The notes below the pieces were generated by a model, which saw only the letters and a list, made by a program, of their open reading frames with translations, was not told where the DNA came from and did no database searches. A stretch of DNA of 64,000 nt from JBHJOF01 sp050330055 (lineage in GTDB: Bacteria > Pseudomonadota > Alphaproteobacteria > Kiloniellales > JAKSDN01). Made by a program: the position numbers and the translations under genes. This document shows, piece by piece, positions 9,790 to 18,485 of this stretch (the first letter of the stretch is position 1; each line of letters starts with the position of its first letter). The stretch spans positions 1 to 64,000 of the forward strand of contig JBHJOF010000078.1 in assembly GCA_050330055.1 (NCBI GenBank), given 5' to 3'.

Positions 9790-10287
9790 TGGATTCTCAA
9801 GCCGGCGGCTCTGTAGGGCGGCCAGGGTGTTCGTCAGATCGACCAATTGAACGATCTGCCAGGCGAGCCAGGTTGGCTGGCCCAGCGCTACATCGCCGAG
9901 CCGATGCTGCTGAACGGTCGCAAGTTCCACTTGCGGCTCTACCTGCTGGTGGCCGGCGCGGCGCCGCCGCGCCTGGCGCTGTGGCACGACGGCGTCGCCC
10001 GCCTTGCCGTCGAGCCCTACAGGCTGGACGACCTCGACCGGGTGGAGATCAACGAGGCTTTCGCCGCGATCGCCCTGGCCGTATCGCGGGAACTCGGCTT
10101 GCCGGAGGACATCGTCAACGTCGAAGGCGGCGCCATCGCCCACGGCCATCCGATCGGCGCGACGGGCGCTATCCTGACCACGCGGCTGCTGCACTCGATG
10201 AGGCGCGACGGGCTACAGCGCGGCGTCGTGACGCTCTGCATCGGCGGCGGCCAGGGTATCGCGCTGGCGCTCGAAACACTGAACTGA
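9790..10287 (+). pseudogene. Chimeric remnant: tubulin-tyrosine-ligase-like ATP-grasp fragment fused in frame to a thiolase C-terminus
   Basis: One reading frame carries two unrelated fragments. The first part reads WILKPAAL, a TAG at 9814-9816, then GGQGVRQID, LAQRYIAEPMLLNGRKFHLR and a [10 protein letters not shown] segment. These are characteristic of tubulin-tyrosine-ligase-like ATP-grasp proteins. At about 10015-10025 it passes directly into a thiolase C-terminal domain: VEINEAFAA, the catalytic His in [15 protein letters not shown] and the catalytic Cys in CIGGGQGIA. The thiolase half lacks the N-terminal domain with the acyl-accepting Cys. There is no credible start, the in-frame stop is real in this sequence, and neither half can work as its family does. 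This looks like a deletion junction between two former genes. Confidence 0.75.
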
Positions 10288-10306
10288 CTGCGCCGAGGAG
10301 ACTGAC

Positions 10307-10658
10307 ATGGCAAAGGATTTCAAGCAGATCGTCGACGATTTGATGAACGGCATCGGCCTGATCCGCGAGGGCTCGCCAGAGGCGATGAAGGCCTTCGGCG
10401 CGCTTTCGGCTGCCGCGACCGCCAGCTACGCCCTCGATTCGAAGACCGAAGACCAAGGAGCTGATGGCGCTGGCCATCGGCATCGCCGTGCACTGCGACG
10501 GCTGCGTCGCCTACCATACGAAAATGGCGCACCAGCATGGCGCCAGCCGCGAGGAGGTCGCTGAAACGGTTGCGCTCGCGTTGTACATGGGTGGCGGCCC
10601 GGCCGCGGTCTACGGCGCCGATGCCCTGCGGGCCTACGAGCAGTTCGCTGGCGGTTGA
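10307..10658 (+). pseudogene. Carboxymuconolactone-decarboxylase/AhpD-like protein, broken by a frameshift
   Basis: Begins at ATG 10307 behind GAGGAG and reads [17 protein letters not shown] onward for 45 residues. It then loses frame; the rest (MALAIGIAVHCDGCVAYH through YEQFAGG) continues in another frame to 10658. The shift is explained by a tandem duplication of GAAGACC at 10441-10454. Removing one copy gives an uninterrupted 114-residue protein reading SKTKELMALAIGIAVHCDGC. The AhpD-type redox motif CxxCxxxH is intact (CDGCVAYH). The family acts as small alkylhydroperoxidase or decarboxylase trimers. As written the gene is inactive; a sequencing or assembly error is possible. Confidence 0.85.
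10441..10454. repeat. 7-bp tandem duplication GAAGACC x2 causing a frameshift
   Basis: Two directly adjacent copies of GAAGACC interrupt the AhpD-like gene. Removing one copy restores the reading frame exactly. Confidence 0.85.
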
Positions 10659-10740
10659 ACGGGCGTCTGACGTCGGCAGATCCAGTTCCTATTGGCTTAG
10701 CTGCGACAGTCCGAGGCCGGGCCCGCGGCAGTCTTGATGG

Positions 10741-10754
10741 TTGATTCAGATCAA
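10741..10754. promoter_or_regulatory. Perfect FNR/Dnr-type box upstream of the Mo-oxidoreductase operon
   Basis: TTGATTCAGATCAA matches TTGAT-N4-ATCAA exactly. It lies about 120 bp before the polyferredoxin start, so an activator at -41.5 would place transcription start near 10789. This predicts oxygen- or nitrogen-oxide-responsive control of the five genes that follow. Similar boxes occur at 35979 and 51662. Confidence 0.7.
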
Positions 10755-10873
10755 TGCCGAGGGAGGCCCGTCCAGCCCAACATCCACAATAATGGGTAGG
10801 TCTTTCTCGCTGAAGATCGCTGGAAACAAGGCGGTAATGGCGGGATCGGGAGTGCCGCCGCGTGAAGCAGGCA

Positions 10874-11959
10874 ATGCGGGTACACATAGATAAAGAATCA
10901 TGCATCGCCCTGGCGTCGCCCTTGGTCGGTTGTACCCTTTGCCGTGACCGCTGTCCGACCGGGGCCATCTCCCTAAGCGACAACAGCATAGGCCTCGACT
11001 CCGGCCGTTGTCTTGCCTGCGGGCACTGCGCGGCGGTTTGTCCCTCGGAAGCCATCGCGGTCGAGGATTTCGCCATCGCGAAGGGCACCGCCCCAACGTA
11101 CGAGTGTGGCCGCGTCGATCCGCTCCGCCGCGTCTCCGGCGCGGGCGTGGTTTCCTGCCTCGGGGGACTGTCCACCGCCTCACTTTTAAGCGCCGTCCGG
11201 TGCGCGCGGCAGAGCGTGACGATCGTTGATCGCGGCTGGTGCCAAGACTGCCCGGCCGGAGGCGGCGGCAGGCCGTGGTCCGCGCAGGTCGACGAGGCGA
11301 ACTCGATCCTCGCCGATTTCGGGGCGCGCCGGGTGCACGTCGTCGAGCTGCCGCTGCCCAAAGACACGGCGCGTACGCTGCCTGAGAGCCTGGGCGGGAT
11401 AGGTTCGGCGCGGCGACGGCTCTTCCGCTCGCTGGTCCGACCTGAGGGCAATCCGCAAGAGCGGATCGAGGCAGGCGGTGTCCGCAAGGTCGACGCGCGG
11501 GCGCTGCGCCGGCGCCACGAGGCGATCGCGGGGATCGCGGACGCAGGTGGAATGCCAATTTCTGCCCAGCACTACCCCGCCGTCGCCATTTCCGATGCCT
11601 GCCGCGACAGCCGGGTCTGCGTGGCGGCCTGTCCGACCGAGGCCCTCTCCGACTCATCCGGCGACGGTGCGAGCGCGGTCGTTTTTCATCCCGCGGTCTG
11701 TACGTCCTGCGGGGCCTGCGAAAGCGCCTGCCCGTCGGATGCGATCAGGTTCGCCGCCGCCGGACACGGCCGCTTCCAGGAGGACGTCGTCCTGCGCCGC
11801 GCGCCAAGAGAAACCTGCCGGACCTGCGGCGCCGACTTCACGCCGCAGGGCGGCGAAACGATCTGCCCGCCTTGCCGAAGCAGCGCGGACCTGGCGCGGG
11901 AGGCCTTTCAACTCCTGCGCCGGCCTTCCCCGGAGCGGGGAGAGTGCCTGAAGCCTTGA
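10874..11959 (+). CDS. Polyferredoxin-like 4Fe-4S protein with a C-terminal zinc-ribbon-like segment
   Basis: 361 residues from the ATG (a GTG at 10862 is also in frame). An N-terminal pair of 4Fe-4S motifs (CTLCRDRCP and CLACGHCAAVCP) is followed by about 170 residues with scattered cysteines (CQDCPAG). A second pair follows (CRDSRVCVAACP and CTSCGACESACP) and then a C-terminal CRTCG...CPPC pair like a zinc ribbon. No signal peptide is visible, so it should be cytoplasmic. As first gene of the operon it may shuttle electrons or help mature the Mo enzyme. Arx operons also have an extra FeS protein before the catalytic gene, but this one is longer and built differently. Function is inferred from context only. 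Confidence 0.8.
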   Translation: MRVHIDKESCIALASPLVGCTLCRDRCPTGAISLSDNSIGLDSGRCLACGHCAAVCPSEAIAVEDFAIAKGTAPTYECGRVDPLRRVSGAGVVSCLGGLSTASLLSAVRCARQSVTIVDRGWCQDCPAGGGGRPWSAQVDEANSILADFGARRVHVVELPLPKDTARTLPESLGGIGSARRRLFRSLVRPEGNPQERIEAGGVRKVDARALRRRHEAIAGIADAGGMPISAQHYPAVAISDACRDSRVCVAACPTEALSDSSGDGASAVVFHPAVCTSCGACESACPSDAIRFAAAGHGRFQEDVVLRRAPRETCRTCGADFTPQGGETICPPCRSSADLAREAFQLLRRPSPERGECLKP

Positions 11960-12000
11960 GGGAAACGACGACGCGATGTCGCGTCTTGGGAGGAAGTGGA

Positions 12001-14484
12001 ATGGGTATTTCCGAGAGCCTTTCAACGAACAGGCGGCGATTCCTGAAAGCCTCGGCCGCGAGTGGCGCGGTGGCGGGCATTATCGGCCCCTCGGGCCTGT
12101 CGCCGCTCTCCGAGGCGGAGGCGCAGAGCCTGCTGGCCAGCGGCGAGACCAAGGTCGTCAAGAACATCTGCCATCAGTGCCCGGCACGCTGCGGCATCGA
12201 CGTCTACGTGACCAACGACCGCGTCCACGCCATCTACGGAACGGCCGATCATCCGATCTCCAACGGCAAGCTCTGCCCCAAGGGTCCACTTGGCGCCTAT
12301 ATTCTCTACGACCCGGACCGCTTCAAGGGACCGATGCGGCGGACCAACCCGAACAAGGGTCGCAACGAGGACCCGCAGTTCGTCCCGATCTCCTGGGACG
12401 AGGCGCTGGACATGGTGGCGGGGCGGCTGAACGACCTGCGCGACCGTGGCGAGTCGCACCGCTTCGCCCTGCTCTATGGACGTGGGTGGGGCGCCTCCTG
12501 CGCCGGGCTCCAGGGCACCTTCGGCGAGCTCTACGGTTCGCCGAACGTCGCTATCGGCCATTCCTCGATGTGCTCCGACGGCTCGGTGAAGTCGAAACAG
12601 TTCACCGACGGCAACGGCTCCTACAGCGCCTATGATTATGCCAACGCCAACTACCTCCTGATGTTTGGCGCGGGCTTCCTCGAGGCCTTCCGCCCCTACA
12701 ACAACAACATGCAGGTCTGGGGCTATATCCGCGGCCGCAAGACGCCGAAGACGCGGGTTACCGCCATTGACGTGCATGTCAACACGACGCTGGCGGCATC
12801 CGACCGCGGGCTGCTCATCAAGCCGGGGACCGACGGTGCGCTGGCGCTGGCGATCGCGCACGTCATCCTGACGGAAGGTCTGTGGGACCGCGCTTTCGTC
12901 GGCGACTTTTCCGACGGCACGAACCGCTTCCGGAGCGGTGTGACGGTATCGAGCTTCCAGTTCCAGGAGAAGTGGGTTACCGGTCTGGTGGACTGGTGGA
13001 ATATCGAGGTGAAGGACCGCACACCGGAGTGGGCCGAGGAAGTCACCACCATTCCAGCCGCGACGATCCGCCAGGTAGCCAGGGAGTTCGGTACCACCCG
13101 TCCGGCGATCGCTCTCTTCGAGCGTGGCGCGCATGCCCACTCCAATGGTGTCTTTAACGGCATGGCGATCCACACGCTGAATGCCCTGGTCGGATCGCTC
13201 TTCGCCAAGGGCGGCCTGATGTATCAGATGGGTCCCTCCTACGGGTCGATGCCGGTCGACGCCGACGACTACAAGGACGACTGGGCACGGAACGGCGCCT
13301 GGAAATCGCAGCCGCGCATCGACCTCAAGGGCCACGCCGACGGCTATCTTCTGGCCAACAACATGCTGCAGGAGGTCGGCCCCAATCATCTGGCGGGCAA
13401 GCCCTACAAGCTCGACACGGTCATGCTCTACCTCACCAACCCGATCTGGACCGCTCCGAACGGCCAGGTCTGGGAGGAGGCGCTGAAGGACGTCTTCCTG
13501 ATTGAGACGTCTCCCTTCCCGAGCGAGTCGGCGGCGTTCGCGGACATCGTCCTGCCTGACCATACCTACCTGGAGCGAATGCAGGATGCGCCGACCTATC
13601 CCTTCCAGGGCTGGCCCATGGCGCAGTTGCGCATGCCGGCAGTGAAGCCGCTCTACGATACCAAGTACTACGGCGACACGCTGATCGAGCTCGGCAAGCG
13701 GATCAACGGCCCCATGGGAGAGTACTACAAGGCCCTCGACAGTAGCGAAAACGTCATCCGCCACCTCGCCAAGGGCTTCGAGTCAGACCCTGGCGACAAC
13801 GGCGTGAACAGCTTCGAGTCCTGGGCCGAAAAAGGCGTCTGGTACAAGAAGCCGTATCTCTGGCAGCAGCGCGATGGCGCCTTCTATGAATGGGACGGGC
13901 GCGCTTACGGCCGCGAGATGACGCCTGACGAAGTGAAGGCAACGCTCCTCAAAACGCCGTCAGGCAAGTTCGAGATCCGGTCAGGCTTACTGGAGGCGAA
14001 CTCGGATTGGATCGCCGGGAAGACCGGCCGCGATCGCCACAACCTGATGTTCCCGATCTGGGAGGAACCGGATCATCCCGGCGGCGGTGATCTCTACCTG
14101 GTGTCGCCGAAGGTGGCCCTCCATGCGGAAGGCCGCGGCGGCAACCTGCCGATCGCCATCGCGCAGCTCCAGCCGGTGATGGGCGGCCGCAATACGGTGT
14201 ACCTGGAGATCAATCCGGTCACCGCCCGAGAGCGCGGCATCGCGGACGGTGACAGGGTCCGCGTCAAGTCCGACGTGGGCACTATCGAGGCCTACTGCCG
14301 GTACTTCGAGGGTGTCCGTCCCGATACCCTGGTGCTTCCGATGGAGCACGGCCACTGGGCGCACGGCCGCTGGGCCAAGGACCGCGGCCCGGGACACAGC
14401 GGCGAAGTGACCGTCAATCAGTCCGATCGGCTGAGCGGCCAGTGCAACTACTACACCACCAAAGTCGCGGTCGAACGCGCCTGA
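12001..14484 (+). CDS. Tat-exported molybdopterin oxidoreductase catalytic subunit, Arx/Arr-like branch of the DMSO reductase family
   Basis: 827 residues from the ATG at 12001, which has a GGAGG site upstream. Residues 11-35 are a Tat signal (RRRFLKASA). A 4Fe-4S site follows: C57-x2-C60-x3-C64-x27-C92. Residues 159-164 read YGRGWG, and 187-191 read HSSMC, with C191 the likely Mo ligand. A GRGWG motif is described for the arsenite oxidase ArxA, where ArrA has an RGRY-type motif; HSSxC also fits ArrA-type active sites. Gene order FeS protein-A-B-C-D matches arx operons. A thiosulfate, polysulfide or tetrathionate reductase remains possible, because these are related and the strain handles sulfur. 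The Tat signal argues against cytoplasmic SoeA. Mo enzyme is certain; the substrate is not. Confidence 0.85.
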   Translation: MGISESLSTNRRRFLKASAASGAVAGIIGPSGLSPLSEAEAQSLLASGETKVVKNICHQCPARCGIDVYVTNDRVHAIYGTADHPISNGKLCPKGPLGAYILYDPDRFKGPMRRTNPNKGRNEDPQFVPISWDEALDMVAGRLNDLRDRGESHRFALLYGRGWGASCAGLQGTFGELYGSPNVAIGHSSMCSDGSVKSKQFTDGNGSYSAYDYANANYLLMFGAGFLEAFRPYNNNMQVWGYIRGRKTPKTRVTAIDVHVNTTLAASDRGLLIKPGTDGALALAIAHVILTEGLWDRAFVGDFSDGTNRFRSGVTVSSFQFQEKWVTGLVDWWNIEVKDRTPEWAEEVTTIPAATIRQVAREFGTTRPAIALFERGAHAHSNGVFNGMAIHTLNALVGSLFAKGGLMYQMGPSYGSMPVDADDYKDDWARNGAWKSQPRIDLKGHADGYLLANNMLQEVGPNHLAGKPYKLDTVMLYLTNPIWTAPNGQVWEEALKDVFLIETSPFPSESAAFADIVLPDHTYLERMQDAPTYPFQGWPMAQLRMPAVKPLYDTKYYGDTLIELGKRINGPMGEYYKALDSSENVIRHLAKGFESDPGDNGVNSFESWAEKGVWYKKPYLWQQRDGAFYEWDGRAYGREMTPDEVKATLLKTPSGKFEIRSGLLEANSDWIAGKTGRDRHNLMFPIWEEPDHPGGGDLYLVSPKVALHAEGRGGNLPIAIAQLQPVMGGRNTVYLEINPVTARERGIADGDRVRVKSDVGTIEAYCRYFEGVRPDTLVLPMEHGHWAHGRWAKDRGPGHSGEVTVNQSDRLSGQCNYYTTKVAVERA

Positions 14485-14499
14485 TCCGGAGGACGTCCA

Positions 14500-15258
14500 A
14501 TGCCCAAGTGGGGAATGGTCATCGATCTAGAGACCTGCACCGGATGCCAGGCCTGCACCACGGCCTGCTCGATGGAGAACAACAGGCTGCCGGGCGAGAA
14601 CTGGCAGGATGTGTTGTTTTATCAGGAGGGGACCTATCCCAACGTCTCTCTCTCCTGGCTGCCGAGGCCCTGCATGCAGTGCGAGAATCCGTCCTGCGTC
14701 AGCGTCTGCCCGACCAAGGCCACCTACCAGACCGATGACGGCGTTGTGCTGGTCGACTGGGACAAGTGTATCGGCTGCAAGTACTGCATGATCGCCTGTC
14801 CCTATGGCGTGCGCTTCTACATGGACGAGAAGCCGCTGATTGAGCCCGACATCCGGGAGGTGTTTCCCGGCGACGGCCAGCGCAGCTGGAACCCACCCTA
14901 CAAGATGCCGGACGCGGTCGAGGATCGCACCAAGGGAATCGGCATCCAGCCCAAGGGCGTCGTTTCCAAGTGCACCTTCTGCTACCACAAGATCAGCCAG
15001 GCGCCTGATGGCGTGGCCGATCTCGACGAAGACAACCCGGAGACCAAGGAGTTCACCCCCGCCTGCGTGCGCGTCTGCGCCCCCAAGGCGCGGTTCTTTG
15101 GCGATCTCGACAATCCCGAGAGCAGGGTCAACCAGCTGATCGCGGACAAGGGAGGGGTTCGTCTCAAGGAGGAGACGGGCAACAAGCCGAAGGTCTACTA
15201 CCTCAGCGGCGGCGGCAGCCCGGTCGTTCCGGGCTCGCGGTCGGCGAGAAAATCGTGA
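14500..15258 (+). CDS. 4Fe-4S electron-transfer subunit of the Mo oxidoreductase (PsrB/ArrB/ArxB type)
   Basis: 252 residues with four 4Fe-4S motifs: CTGCQACTTACSMEN, CMQCENPSCVSVCP, CIGCKYCMIACPYG, and CTFCYH paired with the late CVRVCAPKA. It has no signal peptide, as is normal for subunits that ride out with the Tat-tagged catalytic subunit. It begins 15 bp after the catalytic gene with GGAGG before the ATG. It should pass electrons between the Mo subunit and the NrfD-like membrane anchor. Confidence 0.92.
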   Translation: MPKWGMVIDLETCTGCQACTTACSMENNRLPGENWQDVLFYQEGTYPNVSLSWLPRPCMQCENPSCVSVCPTKATYQTDDGVVLVDWDKCIGCKYCMIACPYGVRFYMDEKPLIEPDIREVFPGDGQRSWNPPYKMPDAVEDRTKGIGIQPKGVVSKCTFCYHKISQAPDGVADLDEDNPETKEFTPACVRVCAPKARFFGDLDNPESRVNQLIADKGGVRLKEETGNKPKVYYLSGGGSPVVPGSRSARKS

Positions 15259-15274
15259 GAAGCGAGGGCGCGAG

Positions 15275-16429
15275 ATGAGCACCACTACATACTCCGAGTC
15301 CGGCTCCGGCCTCTTCGGCCCGAAGCTGGTCATGCTGGGCGCCTTGGCCGGACTGGTTCTGACCGCCGGCTTTGTCTTCTACAACCTTACCCAGAGCGGA
15401 CACGCCGCCTACAATACCAACAGCGTGGGCGTCGTCTGGGGTCTGCCCATCATCGTCTACGACTATTTCCTATTGACCTCCACAGGGCTCACGATGATCG
15501 CCAGCTTCTCGCTGGTCTTCGGCGTCAGGGCCTTCGATCCAGTTGCCCGGCGCTGCATCTGGCTCGCCCTGTCGGGACTGGTCGGCGGCGTTGCCGTCCT
15601 ATTTCTCGAGCTCGGTTACCCCTTCAGGGCGCTCTATGCGGTTCCCTTCAATCTGCAAACCGCTTCACCGTTGTTCTGGAAGGTGTTGCTTGTCGCCGCC
15701 TATGCGGTGGTGCTTCTGTTGCTGCTGCTGAACATCGACAAGATCCGTCGGGGCGACCCCGTAGCGGCAGCGGCGCGACCTCTGGCGCTGATCGCAGGGA
15801 TGCTGGCCGTGGCGATCGCTCTCGTCGCTGGCTCGGTCTACGGCATGATGGCGATGCGGCCGTTCTGGTTCGGCGGCGAGATCCCGGTCACCTTCCTGAT
15901 CGAGTCGCTAATGGGTGCCTTCGCCTTCACCATCTTTTTCACCTACTTCGCCTACGGTTTCGAAGCGAAGAGATTGCCTGCCGAGGTCCGCTCGCTCTTT
16001 GCAGGGACGCTCGGCATTTGGTTCGCGGTGTCGATCGCTCTCCACTTCCTGTTCCATGGCGGGCGGGCGGTTACCGGCCTATGGAGCAATGCGGAGGGCC
16101 TGCAGATCTGGGAACACCTCGTCGCATCGCCTTTGTTCCACCTGGCTCTGTGGGGAGGGATCGTCCTGCCTTTCGTGCTGATGGCGGTCGCGGGCCTGCG
16201 CCGCAATCCGGTGCTGCAGATCGTGGCGTCGCTGCTGGTCATGGCGGCTCTACTGGTGTCCCGCTACGAGTTCATCATCGGTGGACAGATGGTGCCGCTC
16301 TTCAAGGGAAGCTGGGCGCCAGATCTTCTCAGTTACGCGCCTTCGCTTACAGAGTGGGTGCTGCTGCTGGTCGGCATCTTCCTGGCGAACACTGTTTTCT
16401 GGTTCAGCGAATGGCGCCACCGGAGATGA
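15275..16429 (+). CDS. NrfD/PsrC-like integral membrane subunit
   Basis: 384 residues with about ten hydrophobic helices, starting with LGALAGLVLTAGFVFYNLTQ and ending with LLLVGIFLANTVFWFSEW. Family features include the early VGVVWGLPIIVYDYFLLTSTGL helix pair. It anchors the catalytic and FeS subunits and exchanges electrons with quinone, so the complex links its substrate to the quinone pool. It lies 16 bp after the FeS subunit gene. Confidence 0.9.
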   Translation: MSTTTYSESGSGLFGPKLVMLGALAGLVLTAGFVFYNLTQSGHAAYNTNSVGVVWGLPIIVYDYFLLTSTGLTMIASFSLVFGVRAFDPVARRCIWLALSGLVGGVAVLFLELGYPFRALYAVPFNLQTASPLFWKVLLVAAYAVVLLLLLLNIDKIRRGDPVAAAARPLALIAGMLAVAIALVAGSVYGMMAMRPFWFGGEIPVTFLIESLMGAFAFTIFFTYFAYGFEAKRLPAEVRSLFAGTLGIWFAVSIALHFLFHGGRAVTGLWSNAEGLQIWEHLVASPLFHLALWGGIVLPFVLMAVAGLRRNPVLQIVASLLVMAALLVSRYEFIIGGQMVPLFKGSWAPDLLSYAPSLTEWVLLLVGIFLANTVFWFSEWRHRR

Positions 16430-16463
16430 TCGCACGAGGTACCGGCTCGCTGGAGTAGGGTCG

Positions 16464-17333
16464 ATGGCCCCCTTCGCCCGGCACAACGATCTGCGCGCCG
16501 ATTTTTTCCTTACTATGGCGCGCGCCTTCGGGCCGCCGATAGGGTTGCCGGTTCAGCGGGCCTTCATCGGGCTTCTGCCGCAAGACCTGGCGGAGATGGC
16601 CAGCGGGCTGGGTTATCCGGTGGAAGAGGCGCTCGCCGCCGTCAGCGGCGAGATGGCGTCTATCGAGGATCCGTTGCGGATTCTGCAGGTCTACTCAGGT
16701 CTGTTCCTCACGCCACCCGCGCCGGTGCATCTCAGTACCGCGGTATATCTCGACGGCGCGGTGCAGGGCGGGAGCGAGTATGAAATGCGGCAGTGGTTCG
16801 CGCGATTTGGCCTGAGCGGCGGTGCCCGGGCGGGATCGCTTGCCGACCATGTCGACGCCAATCTGGCCTTCGTCGGCGAGTTGTTCGCCAGGGCCCATCG
16901 TGCCTTCGAGGCGGACGATTCGATGGAGGGCCTGGCGCTGGCCGCTGAAGCAAGGCGCTTTCTCGCCGCCTACCCGAGACGCTGGCTTCCGCCGCTTCGC
17001 GCGGCCTGCGCAAGGGCCTGCGCGGATCGGTGCTATCCGCCGATCTATCTCCACCTTCTGGATATCCTGGCCGGCGCCATGAAGGCCGAGATCGCGCGGG
17101 ACGCTGCCAAGAGCGCGGCGGCTGCCGTCGACAGTGCCCTTCCGGCCGGGTCGAGTCGCGGCATCGGCGAGCCCACGGCCGAAGATCTCGCCGAGATCGC
17201 CTTCCGCCTGATGGCGGCGGGGCTATCCTACGATCACGTCCGGAAGCTTCCGCAGTGGCGCGACGACACCTTCGAGCGCAGGCGGGCCGGCGGGCCGCTG
17301 GAGGGCAGCATCGCCTCGCAGGTCGTCGCATAG
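16464..17333 (+). CDS. TorD/DmsD-like chaperone for the Mo oxidoreductase
   Basis: 289 residues, all-helical in character, with the typical layout of Tat redox-enzyme maturation proteins: the central DPLRILQVYSGLFLTPPAPVHL-like segment and YEMRQWFARFGL, followed by a helix-rich C-terminus. It begins 34 bp after the membrane-subunit gene and is the last gene on this strand. Such chaperones bind the Tat signal and hold the apoenzyme until cofactor insertion. Here the client is the catalytic subunit two genes upstream. The 7-bp inverted pair GGCGTGA/TCACGCC just downstream (17348-17400) could be a weak terminator. Confidence 0.8.
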   Translation: MAPFARHNDLRADFFLTMARAFGPPIGLPVQRAFIGLLPQDLAEMASGLGYPVEEALAAVSGEMASIEDPLRILQVYSGLFLTPPAPVHLSTAVYLDGAVQGGSEYEMRQWFARFGLSGGARAGSLADHVDANLAFVGELFARAHRAFEADDSMEGLALAAEARRFLAAYPRRWLPPLRAACARACADRCYPPIYLHLLDILAGAMKAEIARDAAKSAAAAVDSALPAGSSRGIGEPTAEDLAEIAFRLMAAGLSYDHVRKLPQWRDDTFERRRAGGPLEGSIASQVVA

Positions 17334-17470
17334 GCCTAAAGCGGCACGGCGTGACGGCAGGAATGTCGGTAGGCGTCTCACCTGGGGTTCAAATCACGCC
17401 TTAACCGGAAGGCAATGGATCGAAGGCAAGGGGACACAAGCCATCCACTGAACGGCTGAGTCGAGCGGGG

Positions 17471-18472
17471 TCATATCTTGGGCGCACGCATTGGATCTCG
17501 GTGTTGCGGCGGTTCGAAAGTTCGACGCCATGCGGTCACGACGGGGCTGACGTCATCCCCTTGGAAGGCCTGCCTAAGCGCAATACGTAGGGCCGTACGA
17601 CCCAAGCGTGTCTCTGGGCAATCATAGAAAGCAGGCATCTCACCTTGATCCATTGCGTTTAGTACCCGCGCTTTTTCGGCGCAGTGTTCCGGCAGGCCCC
17701 AGCGTTCGAGAAGGGATTGAAACCTCGCGAAGGCGCGGCGGTCAAAGGGTCTGTCGCGGCCCAGCCCGTCGAACAGGGGGTTGGCCGGGTGCAAGCTCAG
17801 ACACGGCAGAGTGTCCTGCGGTACCGGGATATTCGCCGAATGGGTCCGGCCGCTTTTGAGGAACTTGGGCAGCACGTGGGTGTGCGGGCCTTCGGGGGTC
17901 CTGTCCTTGCCGATGGCCTGATAGACCTCGGCGCGGCCGAGGCTGGAGATCGCGATGCGATGGGGGCTGGCCTCGACAATCGCGCCCAACGCGCGGTTTG
18001 GCGGCGAGAGCAGGGACCGACCGGCGTGCTGCCGCAACAGTACGAGCAACGCCGGGTCGCTGGTCCGGATGCAGAAATCCACGTTGCGTGCGCAGAGGCC
18101 CATGTCGAACAGGACGGCGTCGCGGTCCTCGGCCCGGATGGCGCTACGGTCCAGACCGAGCTCGGTCAGCGTCGAGCGCCGACGTGACTCGGCCCGGGGT
18201 TCGGGAAGGCAGAATACGACGCCCTGCTGCCAGCGTTCAGCTCGACCGCTGAGCGTCTCATAGGCCAGCGGAACCACCCCTTCCACCTGATTTATACGAA
18301 GCGCACCCCGGGCCGTGACGATCGTCAGTCGTTCCGGGTCGTGCGAGGTGAGGGGCTCGTCGGGATCACGATGGAACTCCGCGATGGCCCCGAACGAGCC
18401 GATGCTGAAGCTGCTGCTCGGGTCGTGCAGATGTTCGAGCAGAATGCGATACATGTCGCCGTCGTCAGCCAT
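17471..18472 (-). CDS. Conserved protein of unknown function
   Basis: 333 residues from the ATG at 18472 (GAGGTG just upstream; a GTG at 18481 is also in frame). It contains SFSIGSFGAIAEFHRD near the N-terminus, GVVFCLPEP, and a C-terminal segment with THVLPKFLKSGRTHSANIPVP followed by SLHPANPLFDGLGRDRPFD. I recall similar proteins as an uncharacterised family (possibly DUF6925) but cannot confirm this. No signal peptide or membrane helix is visible. It converges with the Mo-enzyme operon and is followed closely by the TonB-like remnant upstream on the same strand. No function is proposed. Confidence 0.7.
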   Translation of the reverse strand: MADDGDMYRILLEHLHDPSSSFSIGSFGAIAEFHRDPDEPLTSHDPERLTIVTARGALRINQVEGVVPLAYETLSGRAERWQQGVVFCLPEPRAESRRRSTLTELGLDRSAIRAEDRDAVLFDMGLCARNVDFCIRTSDPALLVLLRQHAGRSLLSPPNRALGAIVEASPHRIAISSLGRAEVYQAIGKDRTPEGPHTHVLPKFLKSGRTHSANIPVPQDTLPCLSLHPANPLFDGLGRDRPFDRRAFARFQSLLERWGLPEHCAEKARVLNAMDQGEMPAFYDCPETRLGRTALRIALRQAFQGDDVSPVVTAWRRTFEPPQHRDPMRAPKI

Positions 18473-18485
18473 TCGCAGCACCTCG

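Noticed and set aside
12001..16429. Reading the Mo-enzyme operon as SoeABC sulfite dehydrogenase
   Set aside because: The catalytic subunit has a clear Tat signal and the GRGWG/HSSMC motifs, whereas SoeA is cytoplasmic. The sulfur context alone is not enough.
17348..17400. tRNA-like stretch with 7-bp GGCGTGA/TCACGCC arms and a GGGTTCAAATC element
   Set aside because: Only 53 bases between the arms, with no anticodon arm or proper T-stem. Better read as a weak hairpin after the chaperone gene.
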